Assembly (NCBI GenBank): GCA_015056655.1
Contig: SVFV01000032.1
Span: 1-39,578, forward strand
Length of the DNA stretch: 39,578 bases
Direction of reading: 5' to 3'
Source of the DNA: Butyrivibrio sp.
Lineage (GTDB): Bacteria; Bacillota; Clostridia; Lachnospirales; Lachnospiraceae
Below the pieces are notes generated by a model. The model was given only the letters and a program-made list of their open reading frames with translations, was not told the origin of the DNA and did not search any database. Each line of letters opens with the position of its first letter. Position 1 is the stretch's first letter. Shown here one piece after another: positions 17,418 to 25,442 of this stretch. A program made the position numbers and the translations under genes.

Positions 17418-18190
17418 GTTATCTTCACCCCGCTTCCGATTATCCCTTCAAGGACTTCATCAAGCTGATTACTGTATTCTTCATATTCTTTTAGTTCACA
17501 TCTAAGTTCCTGTCTTTTCTTTTCAACCAGCTCTTTATCATCCAGAAGGAATTTGTACTGGTAAGGATCTGTCTCCATGATAGTTCTTATCTGCTTTTCA
17601 ATATCTGAAATCTTCTCCTCGATATTGGGGATCATAATATCAGCTTCTTCGAGGCTTGCTGCGCTTACAGCTTTTGTAACTAAGACTTCCAGTTCCTGTA
17701 ATCCCGTAAGGTCATTACAGTCATAACAGACAACTACCCTGTTCCACAGATCCATCAATTCCTCTGACTTTGCAACAGAAGGGTTCATGTCAGGATGTAT
17801 CATCTTTACAAGTCTATGGTAAATCCTCTTTATTTCACTAAGCTCTATCTCCGTTAACACAGTTGATGCAAGAGATGCCTTATGTTCTTTGACCATGTTA
17901 TCAAGCTGCTTATTAAAATCAGCCATCTCCTGCTCCAGATATTCCTGAAGTTTTTCCTGTTCTACCGTTTTCCCATGATTAAGTGATGCCTGACAATATT
18001 CTATGGTCTTCTTTTTACGGATACATTCTATCTTTTTTCTGAAAAGCTCGATTATAAGGTCGCCAAATATACTGACATAGGCAGCCTGATACTGAAAAGC
18101 CTTTTTCCTAAGGTCATCCCTTCTATTTATAAGTTCCTCATATCGTGTATATGAAGTATTCTGCCCTTTTATGATCTCATTGTTTCCCAT
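17396..18190 (-). CDS. Coiled-coil protein with J-domain-like HPD segment
   Basis: A 264-residue soluble, highly charged protein. Long helical stretches at about residues 10-110 and 190-250 look like coiled coil. In the middle (about 115-170) is IKRIYHRLVKMIHPDMNPS, matching helix II and the HPD loop of a J-domain, followed by MDLWNRVVVCYDCNDLTGLQEL, which resembles helix III. J-domains stimulate Hsp70 ATPases; the initial helix is less clear, so this is J-domain-like only. The start at 18190 is seven bases after AGGAGG. The stop is inside the HIRAN gene (22-bp overlap), so the two are translated together; the exonuclease gene lies 100 bp upstream. Confidence 0.75.
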   Translation of the reverse strand: MGNNEIIKGQNTSYTRYEELINRRDDLRKKAFQYQAAYVSIFGDLIIELFRKKIECIRKKKTIEYCQASLNHGKTVEQEKLQEYLEQEMADFNKQLDNMVKEHKASLASTVLTEIELSEIKRIYHRLVKMIHPDMNPSVAKSEELMDLWNRVVVCYDCNDLTGLQELEVLVTKAVSAASLEEADIMIPNIEEKISDIEKQIRTIMETDPYQYKFLLDDKELVEKKRQELRCELKEYEEYSNQLDEVLEGIIGSGVKITWQMSLK

Positions 18191-18238
18191 GATGAGCCTC
18201 CTGCCATGGCTGGTTTCGTGTATTTAAATAAACTTAAA

Positions 18239-18258
18239 GAGGATACAAAAGCATCCTC
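18239..18258 (-). terminator. Hairpin after exonuclease gene
   Basis: Stem GAGGAT/ATCCTC with an eight-base loop, followed on the minus strand by TTTAAGTTTA; 32 bp after the exonuclease stop. It may attenuate transcription into the J-domain-like gene. Confidence 0.45.
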
Positions 18259-18290
18259 CCCAAAAACTCCCCATATTTCATACCATCCAT

Positions 18291-18947
18291 TCATCCAACT
18301 GCCAGATTCAGCCCCGTAAACAGATCTCCCATAGAAAATGTAAGTGCCTCTGCTTCTGAATCGTTATGAGCAGTCTCATAATAAGGATTAAGCTTAAACT
18401 CCTCTTCTGTTCTTATCTTTGAGAACAAAAGCGCTGTATTATATGCATCCACAAGTCCGTCGTGGGCTTGTCCTTCTGTGATGATGTCAGTTGCTACGAG
18501 CGCTTCTTCCAATGAATAACACTTCCTGCTATCGAGTTTTTCCCCAAACTCCTTCTGACAATCGGTCCAGACCTCTGCAACATCTTCAAGATCCGGTATG
18601 ACAAGGTTCTTTTCAAATGTCTCACTAAGCAGTTGCTTTCTATCACTGTTACTCCAGGATACAGGCACCGCATCATAAGGCAGCCATCTGAAGAATTTGC
18701 CGAGTACTGTCTGAATATCAGATGCATCCTTTATGTTGTCGTTGCTGATGCCTGTAAGCTTTTGAATAAACGGATCGATCTTTCCAAAGGAAGGCTTCAC
18801 ATAACTGGAAAACTTATCAATAACCTTGTAATCTTCATCAAGGAGGACCGCTCCAATCTGGATTATTTCCTGTTTAACATTGAATTTCTTTCTCATGTCT
18901 TTTGATACACGACACATCTCTAAATCTACTACTACATATCTGCTCAT
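18291..18947 (-). CDS. DEDDh 3'-5' exonuclease
   Basis: A 218-residue member of the DnaQ-like exonuclease superfamily. ExoI motif is VVDLEM (Asp8, Glu10); ExoII is probably WSNSDRKQL; ExoIII is HDGLVDAYNTA with the His of the DEDDh type. The segment QIGAVLLDEDYKVIDKFSSYVKP is characteristic of the KapD/ERI-1-like branch, which acts on RNA or DNA 3' ends. Length matches stand-alone family members. The start at 18947 is five bases after AAGGAGG. The neighbours are a J-domain-like protein and a HIRAN protein on the same strand. Confidence 0.9.
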   Translation of the reverse strand: MSRYVVVDLEMCRVSKDMRKKFNVKQEIIQIGAVLLDEDYKVIDKFSSYVKPSFGKIDPFIQKLTGISNDNIKDASDIQTVLGKFFRWLPYDAVPVSWSNSDRKQLLSETFEKNLVIPDLEDVAEVWTDCQKEFGEKLDSRKCYSLEEALVATDIITEGQAHDGLVDAYNTALLFSKIRTEEEFKLNPYYETAHNDSEAEALTFSMGDLFTGLNLAVG

Positions 18948-19020
18948 AACGGCCTCCTTTCGCTAGAATATGGCTTGGAGCATGTTTTCTGTTTCATCTT
19001 GGTTAAAGGATACACAATAA

Positions 19021-19039
19021 GGTGTCCAATACGGACACC
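19021..19039. repeat. Perfect 7-bp hairpin in IS-proximal spacer
   Basis: GGTGTCC/GGACACC with a five-base loop, in the 271-bp spacer between the exonuclease start and the IS66 accessory gene. The left end of the IS66 element must lie in this spacer, but I could not pair it with a right-end inverted repeat. Confidence 0.45.
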
Positions 19040-19113
19040 TGCTCATAGAACATAGTTACTATTCACACTTTCCCAGATATGGTATCTTTCACATAAAGAG
19101 TTTTCGGTCATAT

Positions 19114-19159
19114 AAAAATGCCAAGAAGCCAGAAAAATTCTAGCTTTTTTGGCATTTTT
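19114..19159 (+). terminator. Long hairpin with T-run upstream of IS66 promoter
   Basis: Arms AAAAATGCCAAGAAGC and GCTTTTTTGGCATTTTT with a nested AGAA/TTCT, followed by a T-rich run. It reads as a terminator for plus-strand RNA entering from outside, just upstream of the transposase promoter. Such insulation from read-through is known in several IS elements. Confidence 0.6.
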
Positions 19160-19161
19160 TA

Positions 19162-19205
19162 TTGCAATAAATATCTTTATGTGTTATACTATACACATAA
19201 AGATA
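19162..19205 (+). promoter_or_regulatory. Promoter inside a 13-bp inverted repeat (IS66 genes)
   Basis: TTGCAA (19162-19167), 17 bases, TATACT (19185-19190) gives a good sigma-70-type promoter. The -10 box is the exact centre of an inverted repeat with arms TATCTTTATGTGT (19172-19184) and ACACATAAAGATA (19193-19205). A protein bound there would block transcription; alternatively the transcript start can fold. The ribosome binding site AAAGGAGG follows at once. Confidence 0.6.
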
Positions 19206-19218
19206 AAGGAGGCAAACT

Positions 19219-19524
19219 ATGGGAATTGTATATCAGACCGACAAAAGATCCGGAATCACATATGCCTATGAAAATCAATCATTCTGGGATCCGGAGCTCA
19301 AGCGATCCAAATCCAAAAGAAGGCTGATAGGCCGTGTTGACCCTGAAACAAAAGAGATTATCCCTACCGATGGCAGATGCAAAAAGCGCAGTCCTTCCTA
19401 TGAAGCAGGAAGTGATGATTACGAAATGCCAAAGACCATGAAAGGTCTCAAGGACGAAGTCAGAAGACTATTAAAAGAGAATCAGGAACTGCGAGAGCAA
19501 TTAGAAAAATATAAATCAAAATGA
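19219..19524 (+). CDS. IS66 accessory small protein
   Basis: A 101-residue protein directly upstream of the IS66 transposase. It starts MGIVYQTDKRSGITYAYE at 19219, seven bases after AAAGGAGG, has a basic middle (DPELKRSKSKRRLIGRVDP) and ends in a predicted coiled coil (residues about 70-101, EVRRLLKENQELREQLEKY). It is not the classical TnpA or TnpB of IS66; from memory, this type of short ORF accompanies IS66-like transposases in Clostridia. Its TGA abuts the TTG start of the transposase frame. The promoter with its inverted repeat lies immediately upstream, so this protein is a candidate for autoregulation, an inference only. Confidence 0.75.
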   Translation: MGIVYQTDKRSGITYAYENQSFWDPELKRSKSKRRLIGRVDPETKEIIPTDGRCKKRSPSYEAGSDDYEMPKTMKGLKDEVRRLLKENQELREQLEKYKSK

Positions 19525-21147
19525 TTGTTGAGGTTATCGGGGATGGACTTAAAAGAAGCTTATGAAGTTATAAAAAAGGAATGGCACGCTGCCGAGCGAA
19601 AGGTAAAAAAGCTTGAAAAAGAACTGGAAAAGCTCAGAAAAGAAGGTGCTTCAGACTCTCGCGTGCAAAAGCTTCTCAGCCAGATCCAAGGCCTCAACAA
19701 AAAGATTTCACAATACAAATCCCTCGCTGATCGTTATCAGGAGCTTTATGAAAAAGAGCGCGCCAAAGTTAAGGAACTGGAGAATGATAAGTTCAGCCTT
19801 GAACTTGAGAATCAGCATTTAAGGGACAAGTTGGAATTCCTGGAAGAAGCTTCTTCCGAAGAAATCACAGCTTCAAAAGAAGCAGAAGCCCAGATAGCGG
19901 CACTTAAGGATGAAGTTGCAAGACTTACAGCAAGACTCAATAATAACGGAACCAATACTGGCACTCCTACATCCAAGACCGCAATCGATCAGAAAAAAGT
20001 TATCCCAAACTCTAGAGAAAAATCAGGTCTTCCAAAAGGTGGGCAAACCGGTCATGAGAAGCATGAAATGCCCCAGTTTTCTGATGAAGAAATCACTGAC
20101 ACCATCCCTCATGAGCTTACTGAATGTCCCAAATGCGGCAGCCATAACCTTGAAGAAATTGAAGAATCTTACAAGGATGAGTTCGATTATGAAGTAAAGA
20201 TCATCAAGCGCAGACACAGGTTTGTCATCTATAAATGTCTTGACTGTGGTGCAACAATCAAAGCTCCTCTCGGTTCTCTTAAGGCTGCAAACCAGTATGG
20301 CAAGGTAATCCAGGCAATGGCACTATCGCTCATGGATCTTGGCTTTGTAAGCATTAACCGCACAAGAAAAATACTGACAGGATTTTCTCCTGAACCGCTT
20401 ACCCTCAGCGAAGGGTATCTTGCAAAACTTCAAAAGCGTTACTCAAAAAGGCTCCATGCTTTTATCGCAGACCTGAAAAATATAATCATAGGACTGCCTC
20501 TTATCTACTGGGATGACACTGTAGTCTTTGTAAATACAGCAAGAGCTTGTATGAGGTATTATGGAAATGAACGTATAGCCCTGTATACTGCACATCTACA
20601 TAAAGACCTTGAAGGAATCCTTGAAGATAACATCCTTCCTGTGCTAAGTTCCGGAACAAAAGTCATGCATGATCATAACACCATCAATTATCATGAAGGC
20701 TTTGTCTTCAGAAATGTAGAATGCAATCAACATCTGGAAAGGGATCTGCAGAAGCTGTTCGACTCATCAAGCCACCCTTGGATCAAAACGCTAAAAGAGC
20801 TAATCCAGTCCATGATGCATGACCGGAAACATCTGATAGCCGAAGGTGCTACTGCTTTCTCAAAAGAAGCTGTTGAAGCTTTCCTCATGAAAGTGGATTC
20901 TCTTTTGGATAGTGGATATAAAGAATACATTGCCGATCTGGGGCATTATTATGAAAGTGATGAAAATGCTCTTCTCAACAGAATCAGAGAATATAAGAGC
21001 AACTACTTTGACTGGGTTAAGGACTTTGATATTCCTACAACAAACAACCTCTCTTTATGCGAACCTTTTGTTTATGCGAACTTTCTAAGAGACTGGACAA
21101 ACAATCTTATGAAGGTATGGAAAAGTTCGCATAAAATGAGAGAATGA
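19525..21147 (+). pseudogene. tnpC: IS66 transposase (tnpC), 5' fragment
   Basis: N-terminal 510 codons of an IS66 DDE transposase followed by about 30 codons read from the inserted element. In order: coiled coil about 10-120; low-complexity linker with NNNGTNTGTPTSK; zinc-binding region CPKCGSHN (Cys201, Cys204) and KCLDCGA (Cys238, Cys241); the DDE domain with YWDDT (Asp330/331) and MHDHNT (Asp383). The frame reaches TTNNLS at 21054, where an intact protein would continue ERSLRFIK, Glu being the third catalytic residue; instead it reads LCEPFVYANF from the left repeat and stops at 21147. The start may be TTG 19525, touching the previous stop, or ATG 19543, nine bases after GAGG. The truncated protein lacks the catalytic Glu and should be inactive. 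Confidence 0.9.
21055..21134 (+). repeat. RIT left terminal inverted repeat (tripartite)
   Basis: Contains TTATGCGAA at 21055 and 21072 as direct copies, then the inverse TTCGCATAA at 21126-21134. The outer 27 bases are an exact inverted match to the right end. The 17-base step and the 45-base gap to the inner copy are identical at both ends. It also encodes the false C-terminus of the truncated transposase. Confidence 0.88.
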
Positions 21148-21184
21148 AATCACCAGTTGATTCTGTTTCGAAGGAGGTGATTTC

Positions 21185-23092
21185 ATGGATGTTTTCCAGA
21201 CCAATTCTTCTATTGTTTTGAAATATCTGTCAGAGAATAATGTAAATCCAACTGTATACTGTCTTTCTCATTCTTGCCTCTCAAAGCTTGGAAAATTCCT
21301 ACATGATACTTCAATTTCATATTCATTGGATGTAGCAAAAGAATGGCTTTCTCAATTATCGCTGTGCGCCAATACAATCCAGACATATGGCAAAGCAATT
21401 CGCCAGCTTGATGATGTTTATAAATATGGGCATGTGAGCTTTGCCAATCGAATACACAGTATGATACTCTCAGGGCAGTTCAGTGGTGCTGTTTCCGATT
21501 ACCTGTCCGACATATCCGGCAAATATAGTAAAAAGCATCTGCCAAATATCCGTATCCGGTGCAAATATTTCCTTGAATACATGCAAGTTGAACATCAGCA
21601 TTCTGAAATATGTGAAATAACATATACAGACGTTCTTTCGTTTCATGCAACAGCGTTAAAACGACTCTCTAAAGCCGATTATGGTATGTACAAGGGCACC
21701 ATTGCAAACTTTCTCAGATGGCTTTCAGAGAAAGGAGCCTGCCCTATTGGTTTTTCAATGCTTCTTTTTATGAATCATGCAGAAAAAGTTTTTATGCTCA
21801 GGGATTTTTCCAATGGCACTGCATTATATATCAGTGCGGTAGGAGCCTCATGCCTCATGGATTTTTCCCCGGAGGAGTTCTATACTGCATCTTTGGACTT
21901 TTGCATGGAATTAGAAAGTCTTGGATATGCAGATACAATGAAAACTACAGCCAGGACAGCGCTTGATCTGCTCTATCTGTTCCTTGACATGAATCGGCTT
22001 GGATATGATCCAAAGCTTGTAAACGAATGGTTCCATGAAAAAGGGGATTTTTGCTTCAAGAAAAACAAATATATGGCACGCAGGATATTTGCTCTTTTTG
22101 AGGTGTTCACTAAAGAAGGAACTATAATCACAACCCACTATTTCACCTACAGGCCTCTTCTTTGCGATGGACTTCCTGACTGGTGCAGAAGAACTCTTGA
22201 TCAGTTTTTATTACAGAAAGAACGTGAAAATCTTGCAGCATCTACTGTCTGTATGTATCGCTCATCGATTACAAGATTCTGTTTTTTTATTGTTGATAAT
22301 GGTATATCTTCTTTTAGTGAGATTACACCAGAATTATTAAAAAGATTCAATATCTCAGATATCCATTCTACCCCGGAGGGCAAGAATGCTTATAATGTAA
22401 GAATTCGAAAATTTCTCTTTTATCTTGCTGATAACTGCTATACTGACAACTACTTTCTTGGAAATGCTCTTCCATGCGTTCATGCACCGTCTACAAAAAT
22501 CGTAAAAACACTTACCCCTGATGAATCGTATGCTTTAGAAAACTACATGGATGAAGATTATTCTCTCGGCCTAAGAAACCAGGCCATTGCATTGATAGGG
22601 TTAAAAATGGGTTTAAGAGGCTCTGACATAACCGAACTTACCTTTGAACAGATTGACTGGAGATTAGGAGCAATACGCTTCATACAGAAAAAGACTTCGG
22701 TAGAAAGAGTACTGCCAATGCCAGTAGAAGTCGGTAATGCATTATATCGTTACATAACTGAAGGCAGACCGGATAGCAAGAGTAAATATGTATTTATAGT
22801 GCATAAAGCTCCTTATGGCAGGGTAAAAAGAAATATCTGTAGAAGAATAATTCAAAAGGTATTTCCAGAGGGGCGTGATGACGGCTATGGTTTTCACATC
22901 ACACGCAAAACATATGCAACAGAAAGGTTCAGAAATCATGTGGGATACACTGAAGTAGCCTATCTTATAGGACATACAACAGATGAAACTGTTAAAAAAT
23001 ATATATCCCTGGATGAAGAGCGTATGCGCCTTTGTCCTATTTCTCTTTCAGAATCCGGGATTACCATGAAAGGAGGATTCCGAAATGCATAA
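21185..23092 (+). CDS. RIT tyrosine recombinase A (635 aa)
   Basis: First and largest of the three integrases. Catalytic residues are Arg478 (MGLRGSD), His571-x-x-Arg574 (FHITRKTYAT), His597 (LIGHTTDE) and the nucleophile Tyr606 (KKYISLD). The catalytic domain occupies only about the last 200 residues. The N-terminal 430 residues appear to hold two core-binding (SAM-like) units, one near 95-180 and one near 325-405 (LAASTVCMYRSSITRF), which explains the unusual length. The start at 21185 follows AAGGAGGTGA at an ideal distance. The stop overlaps recombinase B by 8 bp. As in other RIT elements, the three proteins are expected to act together. Confidence 0.88.
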   Translation: MDVFQTNSSIVLKYLSENNVNPTVYCLSHSCLSKLGKFLHDTSISYSLDVAKEWLSQLSLCANTIQTYGKAIRQLDDVYKYGHVSFANRIHSMILSGQFSGAVSDYLSDISGKYSKKHLPNIRIRCKYFLEYMQVEHQHSEICEITYTDVLSFHATALKRLSKADYGMYKGTIANFLRWLSEKGACPIGFSMLLFMNHAEKVFMLRDFSNGTALYISAVGASCLMDFSPEEFYTASLDFCMELESLGYADTMKTTARTALDLLYLFLDMNRLGYDPKLVNEWFHEKGDFCFKKNKYMARRIFALFEVFTKEGTIITTHYFTYRPLLCDGLPDWCRRTLDQFLLQKERENLAASTVCMYRSSITRFCFFIVDNGISSFSEITPELLKRFNISDIHSTPEGKNAYNVRIRKFLFYLADNCYTDNYFLGNALPCVHAPSTKIVKTLTPDESYALENYMDEDYSLGLRNQAIALIGLKMGLRGSDITELTFEQIDWRLGAIRFIQKKTSVERVLPMPVEVGNALYRYITEGRPDSKSKYVFIVHKAPYGRVKRNICRRIIQKVFPEGRDDGYGFHITRKTYATERFRNHVGYTEVAYLIGHTTDETVKKYISLDEERMRLCPISLSESGITMKGGFRNA

Positions 23093-24068
23093 GGATTATT
23101 TAAGAAAAAGTGTCGTGGCGGATTACATTTCCGGATTATTAGAAGAAAAACGTTCTATGGGATTCAGCTATGTATTTGAAGAATACCTGCTAAATGAATT
23201 TGATAATTACTGCATTATCCACGGATTAGAAAATCCATGCTTTGACCGAGATTTCCTTGAGGAATGGTTAAAAACTCTCCCTGATGAAAGTCCGAGTTAT
23301 CATGGTCAACGAATCTCCTTTATCAGACAGCTGGCTCTTTACATGAACGGACTTGGAATAAATGCATATATACCTGTAGAAAGTGTCAGTAAGGGATATC
23401 CTGTACCTCATTTTCTCAGTTCGGAAGAGATAAACGATTTCTTCATTTCCCTGGATAATGATACTCCCAAAGTTACTGCTACTTATGCATGGAGAGCATG
23501 GAATGAATACAGGGTTATATTCAGACTGTTATATAGCTGTGGCATGCGTAATTCAGAAGCATGCTGCCTAAGAACCGAACACGTTGCTCTCGATAGAGGC
23601 TTCCTTGAAATATATCATTCAAAAGGCAGAAAAGATCGTCTTGTTTATCTTACTGACGATATGCAGGAGCTTCTGATACAATACCAGAAATATCTGTTTG
23701 ACACTCTTGGTTTTATTCCGGATTGGTTTTTTCCATCACCGGATCCCTCAAAGCACATACACAAAGCAACTCTTGATAGTCGCTTCAACAGGGTATGGTC
23801 TGGAACTCAGCACGCTGCACACACTAATAAGAAGCCAACGGTACACAGCCTTCGCCATAGCTTTGTGGTGGACAGAATGAACTCATGGCTTGAGTCCGGC
23901 CTGTCGTTTGATGAAATGCTCCCTTATCTAAGTAAATACCTTGGTCATAGTGGTGTTGAAGAATCATTGTATTACTATCATTTAAGTGAAGAAGCTAACA
24001 TTATCATTCGCAGGAAAGACCGCACTGTCGGCAGGGTACTCCCGGAGGTGAGTAAATATGGGGCATAA
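23085..24068 (+). CDS. RIT tyrosine recombinase B (327 aa)
   Basis: Second integrase of the trio. Arg155 (SCGMRNSEA), the beta-strand Lys region HSKGRKDRLVYL, His254-x-x-Arg257 (HSLRHSF) and GHSGVEESLYYYH with the Tyr nucleophile are present. Residues about 1-115 form the core-binding domain. The ATG at 23085 overlaps the end of recombinase A and follows AAAGGAGG. Length is typical for a simple tyrosine recombinase, so no arm-binding domain is expected. Confidence 0.88.
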   Translation: MHKDYLRKSVVADYISGLLEEKRSMGFSYVFEEYLLNEFDNYCIIHGLENPCFDRDFLEEWLKTLPDESPSYHGQRISFIRQLALYMNGLGINAYIPVESVSKGYPVPHFLSSEEINDFFISLDNDTPKVTATYAWRAWNEYRVIFRLLYSCGMRNSEACCLRTEHVALDRGFLEIYHSKGRKDRLVYLTDDMQELLIQYQKYLFDTLGFIPDWFFPSPDPSKHIHKATLDSRFNRVWSGTQHAAHTNKKPTVHSLRHSFVVDRMNSWLESGLSFDEMLPYLSKYLGHSGVEESLYYYHLSEEANIIIRRKDRTVGRVLPEVSKYGA

Positions 24069-25089
24069 GGATATTTTACCGGACAGACTGTTTTTCTCAA
24101 GAACCTCTGATTTTTTGGATGTTTATCTTGTAAAACAGTGTGGAAGAAGTGAAAAAACAAGGGAATCCTATCGGGATTCACTTACCGTATTCAAAAGATA
24201 TGTGCTAACAACCGGCAAGGATATTTTAAGCTTTCTATATACTGACTGTACTTATAACTTCCTGCTGGGTTATAAAGAATACTTGTCATCCGAGCTGAAA
24301 TACGAACCGGCAAGCATAAATCATAGACTTGCGACAATAAAAACATACATAAAGTATTCATACGGATGTGATATCTCTCTACTGCAGACTTATATATCAA
24401 CTGCATCGGTGCCATTTAGCAAAGTTCCTAAAGTGCAGAGAGACATACTTGATGAAAAGGCTATAAGCTGCCTGCTTGACCAACCACCTGCATCAAAAAA
24501 AGGGTTGAGGGATACAATTATCATGTCCCTACTATTTGATGCAGCCATCAGGCTTGAAGAACTTCTGTCTCTGACAAGAGGAGACATTTATCACAATGAT
24601 GGATTTACATATCTTCTCATACATGGCAAAGGTAACAAAGAAAGAAAAGTTTCGTTGGATCAGAGAACTTCTTCTTTGCTTGAAGCCTACCTGGAACAGT
24701 ATCATCCTGATAAAAATGACCTGAAAAAACCTCTGATTTATACGACAATCAAGGGAATCACAAAGCCTATGTCTCATAGGAATGTACAGAAGATGATCAA
24801 AAAATACGCCGAAAGGCTTTCTGGTAATGATGAGAAATCCATTTCTGTATATCCTCATCTCTTAAGAAGGAGTCGGGCCAGTGGCTTATATCAGAATGGC
24901 ACTCCTATTGAGCTGGTTTCAAGATTTCTTGGACACAGCTCTGTTGAGACCACCAAAGATCATTATGCATTTCCTTCACTTGAGCAGCTCCGTAACGCAA
25001 TGGAAGCTGGGACACAATCTGATGCTGACAAGAAGCCATTATGGGTTGGACATGAGGATGAATTAGCAAAACTGTGTGGGTTAAGATAA
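24058..25089 (+). CDS. RIT tyrosine recombinase C (343 aa)
   Basis: Third integrase of the trio. Arg165 (AAIRLEEL), the Lys strand IHGKGNKERKVSL, His267-x-x-Arg270 (HLLRRSRAS), GHSSVETTKDHY with nucleophile Tyr303 are visible. The N-terminal core-binding domain covers about 12-110. The ATG at 24058 overlaps recombinase B by 11 bp behind CGGAGGTGA. The stop lies six bases before the right inverted repeat, so no cargo follows. Confidence 0.88.
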   Translation: MGHKDILPDRLFFSRTSDFLDVYLVKQCGRSEKTRESYRDSLTVFKRYVLTTGKDILSFLYTDCTYNFLLGYKEYLSSELKYEPASINHRLATIKTYIKYSYGCDISLLQTYISTASVPFSKVPKVQRDILDEKAISCLLDQPPASKKGLRDTIIMSLLFDAAIRLEELLSLTRGDIYHNDGFTYLLIHGKGNKERKVSLDQRTSSLLEAYLEQYHPDKNDLKKPLIYTTIKGITKPMSHRNVQKMIKKYAERLSGNDEKSISVYPHLLRRSRASGLYQNGTPIELVSRFLGHSSVETTKDHYAFPSLEQLRNAMEAGTQSDADKKPLWVGHEDELAKLCGLR

Positions 25090-25095
25090 AAAAAT

Positions 25096-25175
25096 TTATG
25101 CGAACTTTTCTGAATGCAATAAAGTTAGTAATTAGTATCAGCAGAAAAGTTCGCATAAACAAAAGGTTCGCATAA
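25096..25175 (-). repeat. RIT right terminal inverted repeat (tripartite)
   Basis: Mirror image of the left end: TTCGCATAA at 25167-25175 and 25150-25158, TTATGCGAA at 25096-25104. The outer 27 bases match the left end exactly; the 45-base interval between the second and inner motif differs in sequence except at its edges but is the same length. Confidence 0.88.
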
Positions 25176-25207
25176 GCTTAGTTATGCGGAATTCCGCATA
25201 ACTAAGC
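25176..25207. repeat. 32-bp perfect palindrome at RIT right junction
   Basis: Half-site GCTTAGTTATGCGGAA followed by its exact complement with no spacer. The core TTATGCGGAA/TTCCGCATAA resembles the TTATGCGAA motif of the element's ends. It has no counterpart at the left junction, where the inverted repeat directly abuts the transposase codons. Confidence 0.9.
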
Positions 25208-25405
25208 GAGCGCTCACTGAGATTTATTAAAACCAAGGATAAGGTATCCGGCCAGTTCCAGAGCATCGAATACGCATCATATTTCGCAGATATCAGAACC
25301 TATCTTGAAACCTGCGCCAGAAATGGTGTCAATGAATTTACTGCTCTTTTGAGACTCACTTCCGGAGAGCCATATGCTGTAGCAGAGCTTTTAGGCGGAG
25401 CATAA
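25208..25405 (+). pseudogene. tnpC: IS66 transposase (tnpC), 3' fragment
   Basis: The missing C-terminus of the IS66 transposase, 65 codons and stop. It begins ERSLRFIKTKDKVSGQF, the classical IS66 block with the catalytic Glu, and continues RTYLETCARNGVNEF and ALLRLTSGEPYAVAEL. It has no start of its own and is not translated unless by read-through. The frame is intact, so excision of 21055-25207 would restore a full gene. Confidence 0.88.
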
Positions 25406-25411
25406 CTCCGC
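25395..25411. terminator. Hairpin at IS66 transposase stop
   Basis: Perfect six-base stem GCGGAG/CTCCGC whose five-base loop contains the transposase stop. There is no marked T-run. It lies between convergent genes. Confidence 0.4.
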
Positions 25412-25442
25412 TCTGTTGCTATGCATTCCGGCCGCGGTCCTG

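Larger units (their letters stand above)
21055..25175 (+). mobile_element. RIT element: three tyrosine recombinases in 80-bp inverted repeats
   Basis: Recombinase-in-trio element of 4.1 kb. It carries three consecutive tyrosine recombinase genes with 8- and 11-bp overlaps and no other cargo, the hallmark of RIT elements. The ends are defined by inverted repeats 21055-21134 and 25096-25175. It sits within an IS66 transposase gene. The palindrome at 25176-25207 lies between the right repeat and the target and may belong to the element, giving 4,153 bp in that case. All three recombinases keep their catalytic residues, so the element looks capable of movement. Confidence 0.88.
19219..25405 (+). 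mobile_element. IS66-family element, interrupted by a RIT element
   Basis: The IS66-type element consists of a small accessory gene and a single large transposase gene (tnpC), similar to the ISBst12 subgroup, which lacks the classical tnpA and tnpB. The coordinates given are those of its genes; the true ends lie a little outside (left within 18948-19218, right within 25406-25442) and no terminal inverted repeats were found by eye. Removing 21055-25207 restores one open frame of 575 codons plus stop. The element is immobile in its present state unless a transposase is supplied in trans or the insert excises. Confidence 0.8.

Noticed and set aside
18948..25442. Search for IS66 terminal inverted repeats and an 8-bp target duplication
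   Set aside because: No convincing matching pair was found by eye between the left spacer and the 37 bp after the transposase stop, so the exact element ends are not claimed.
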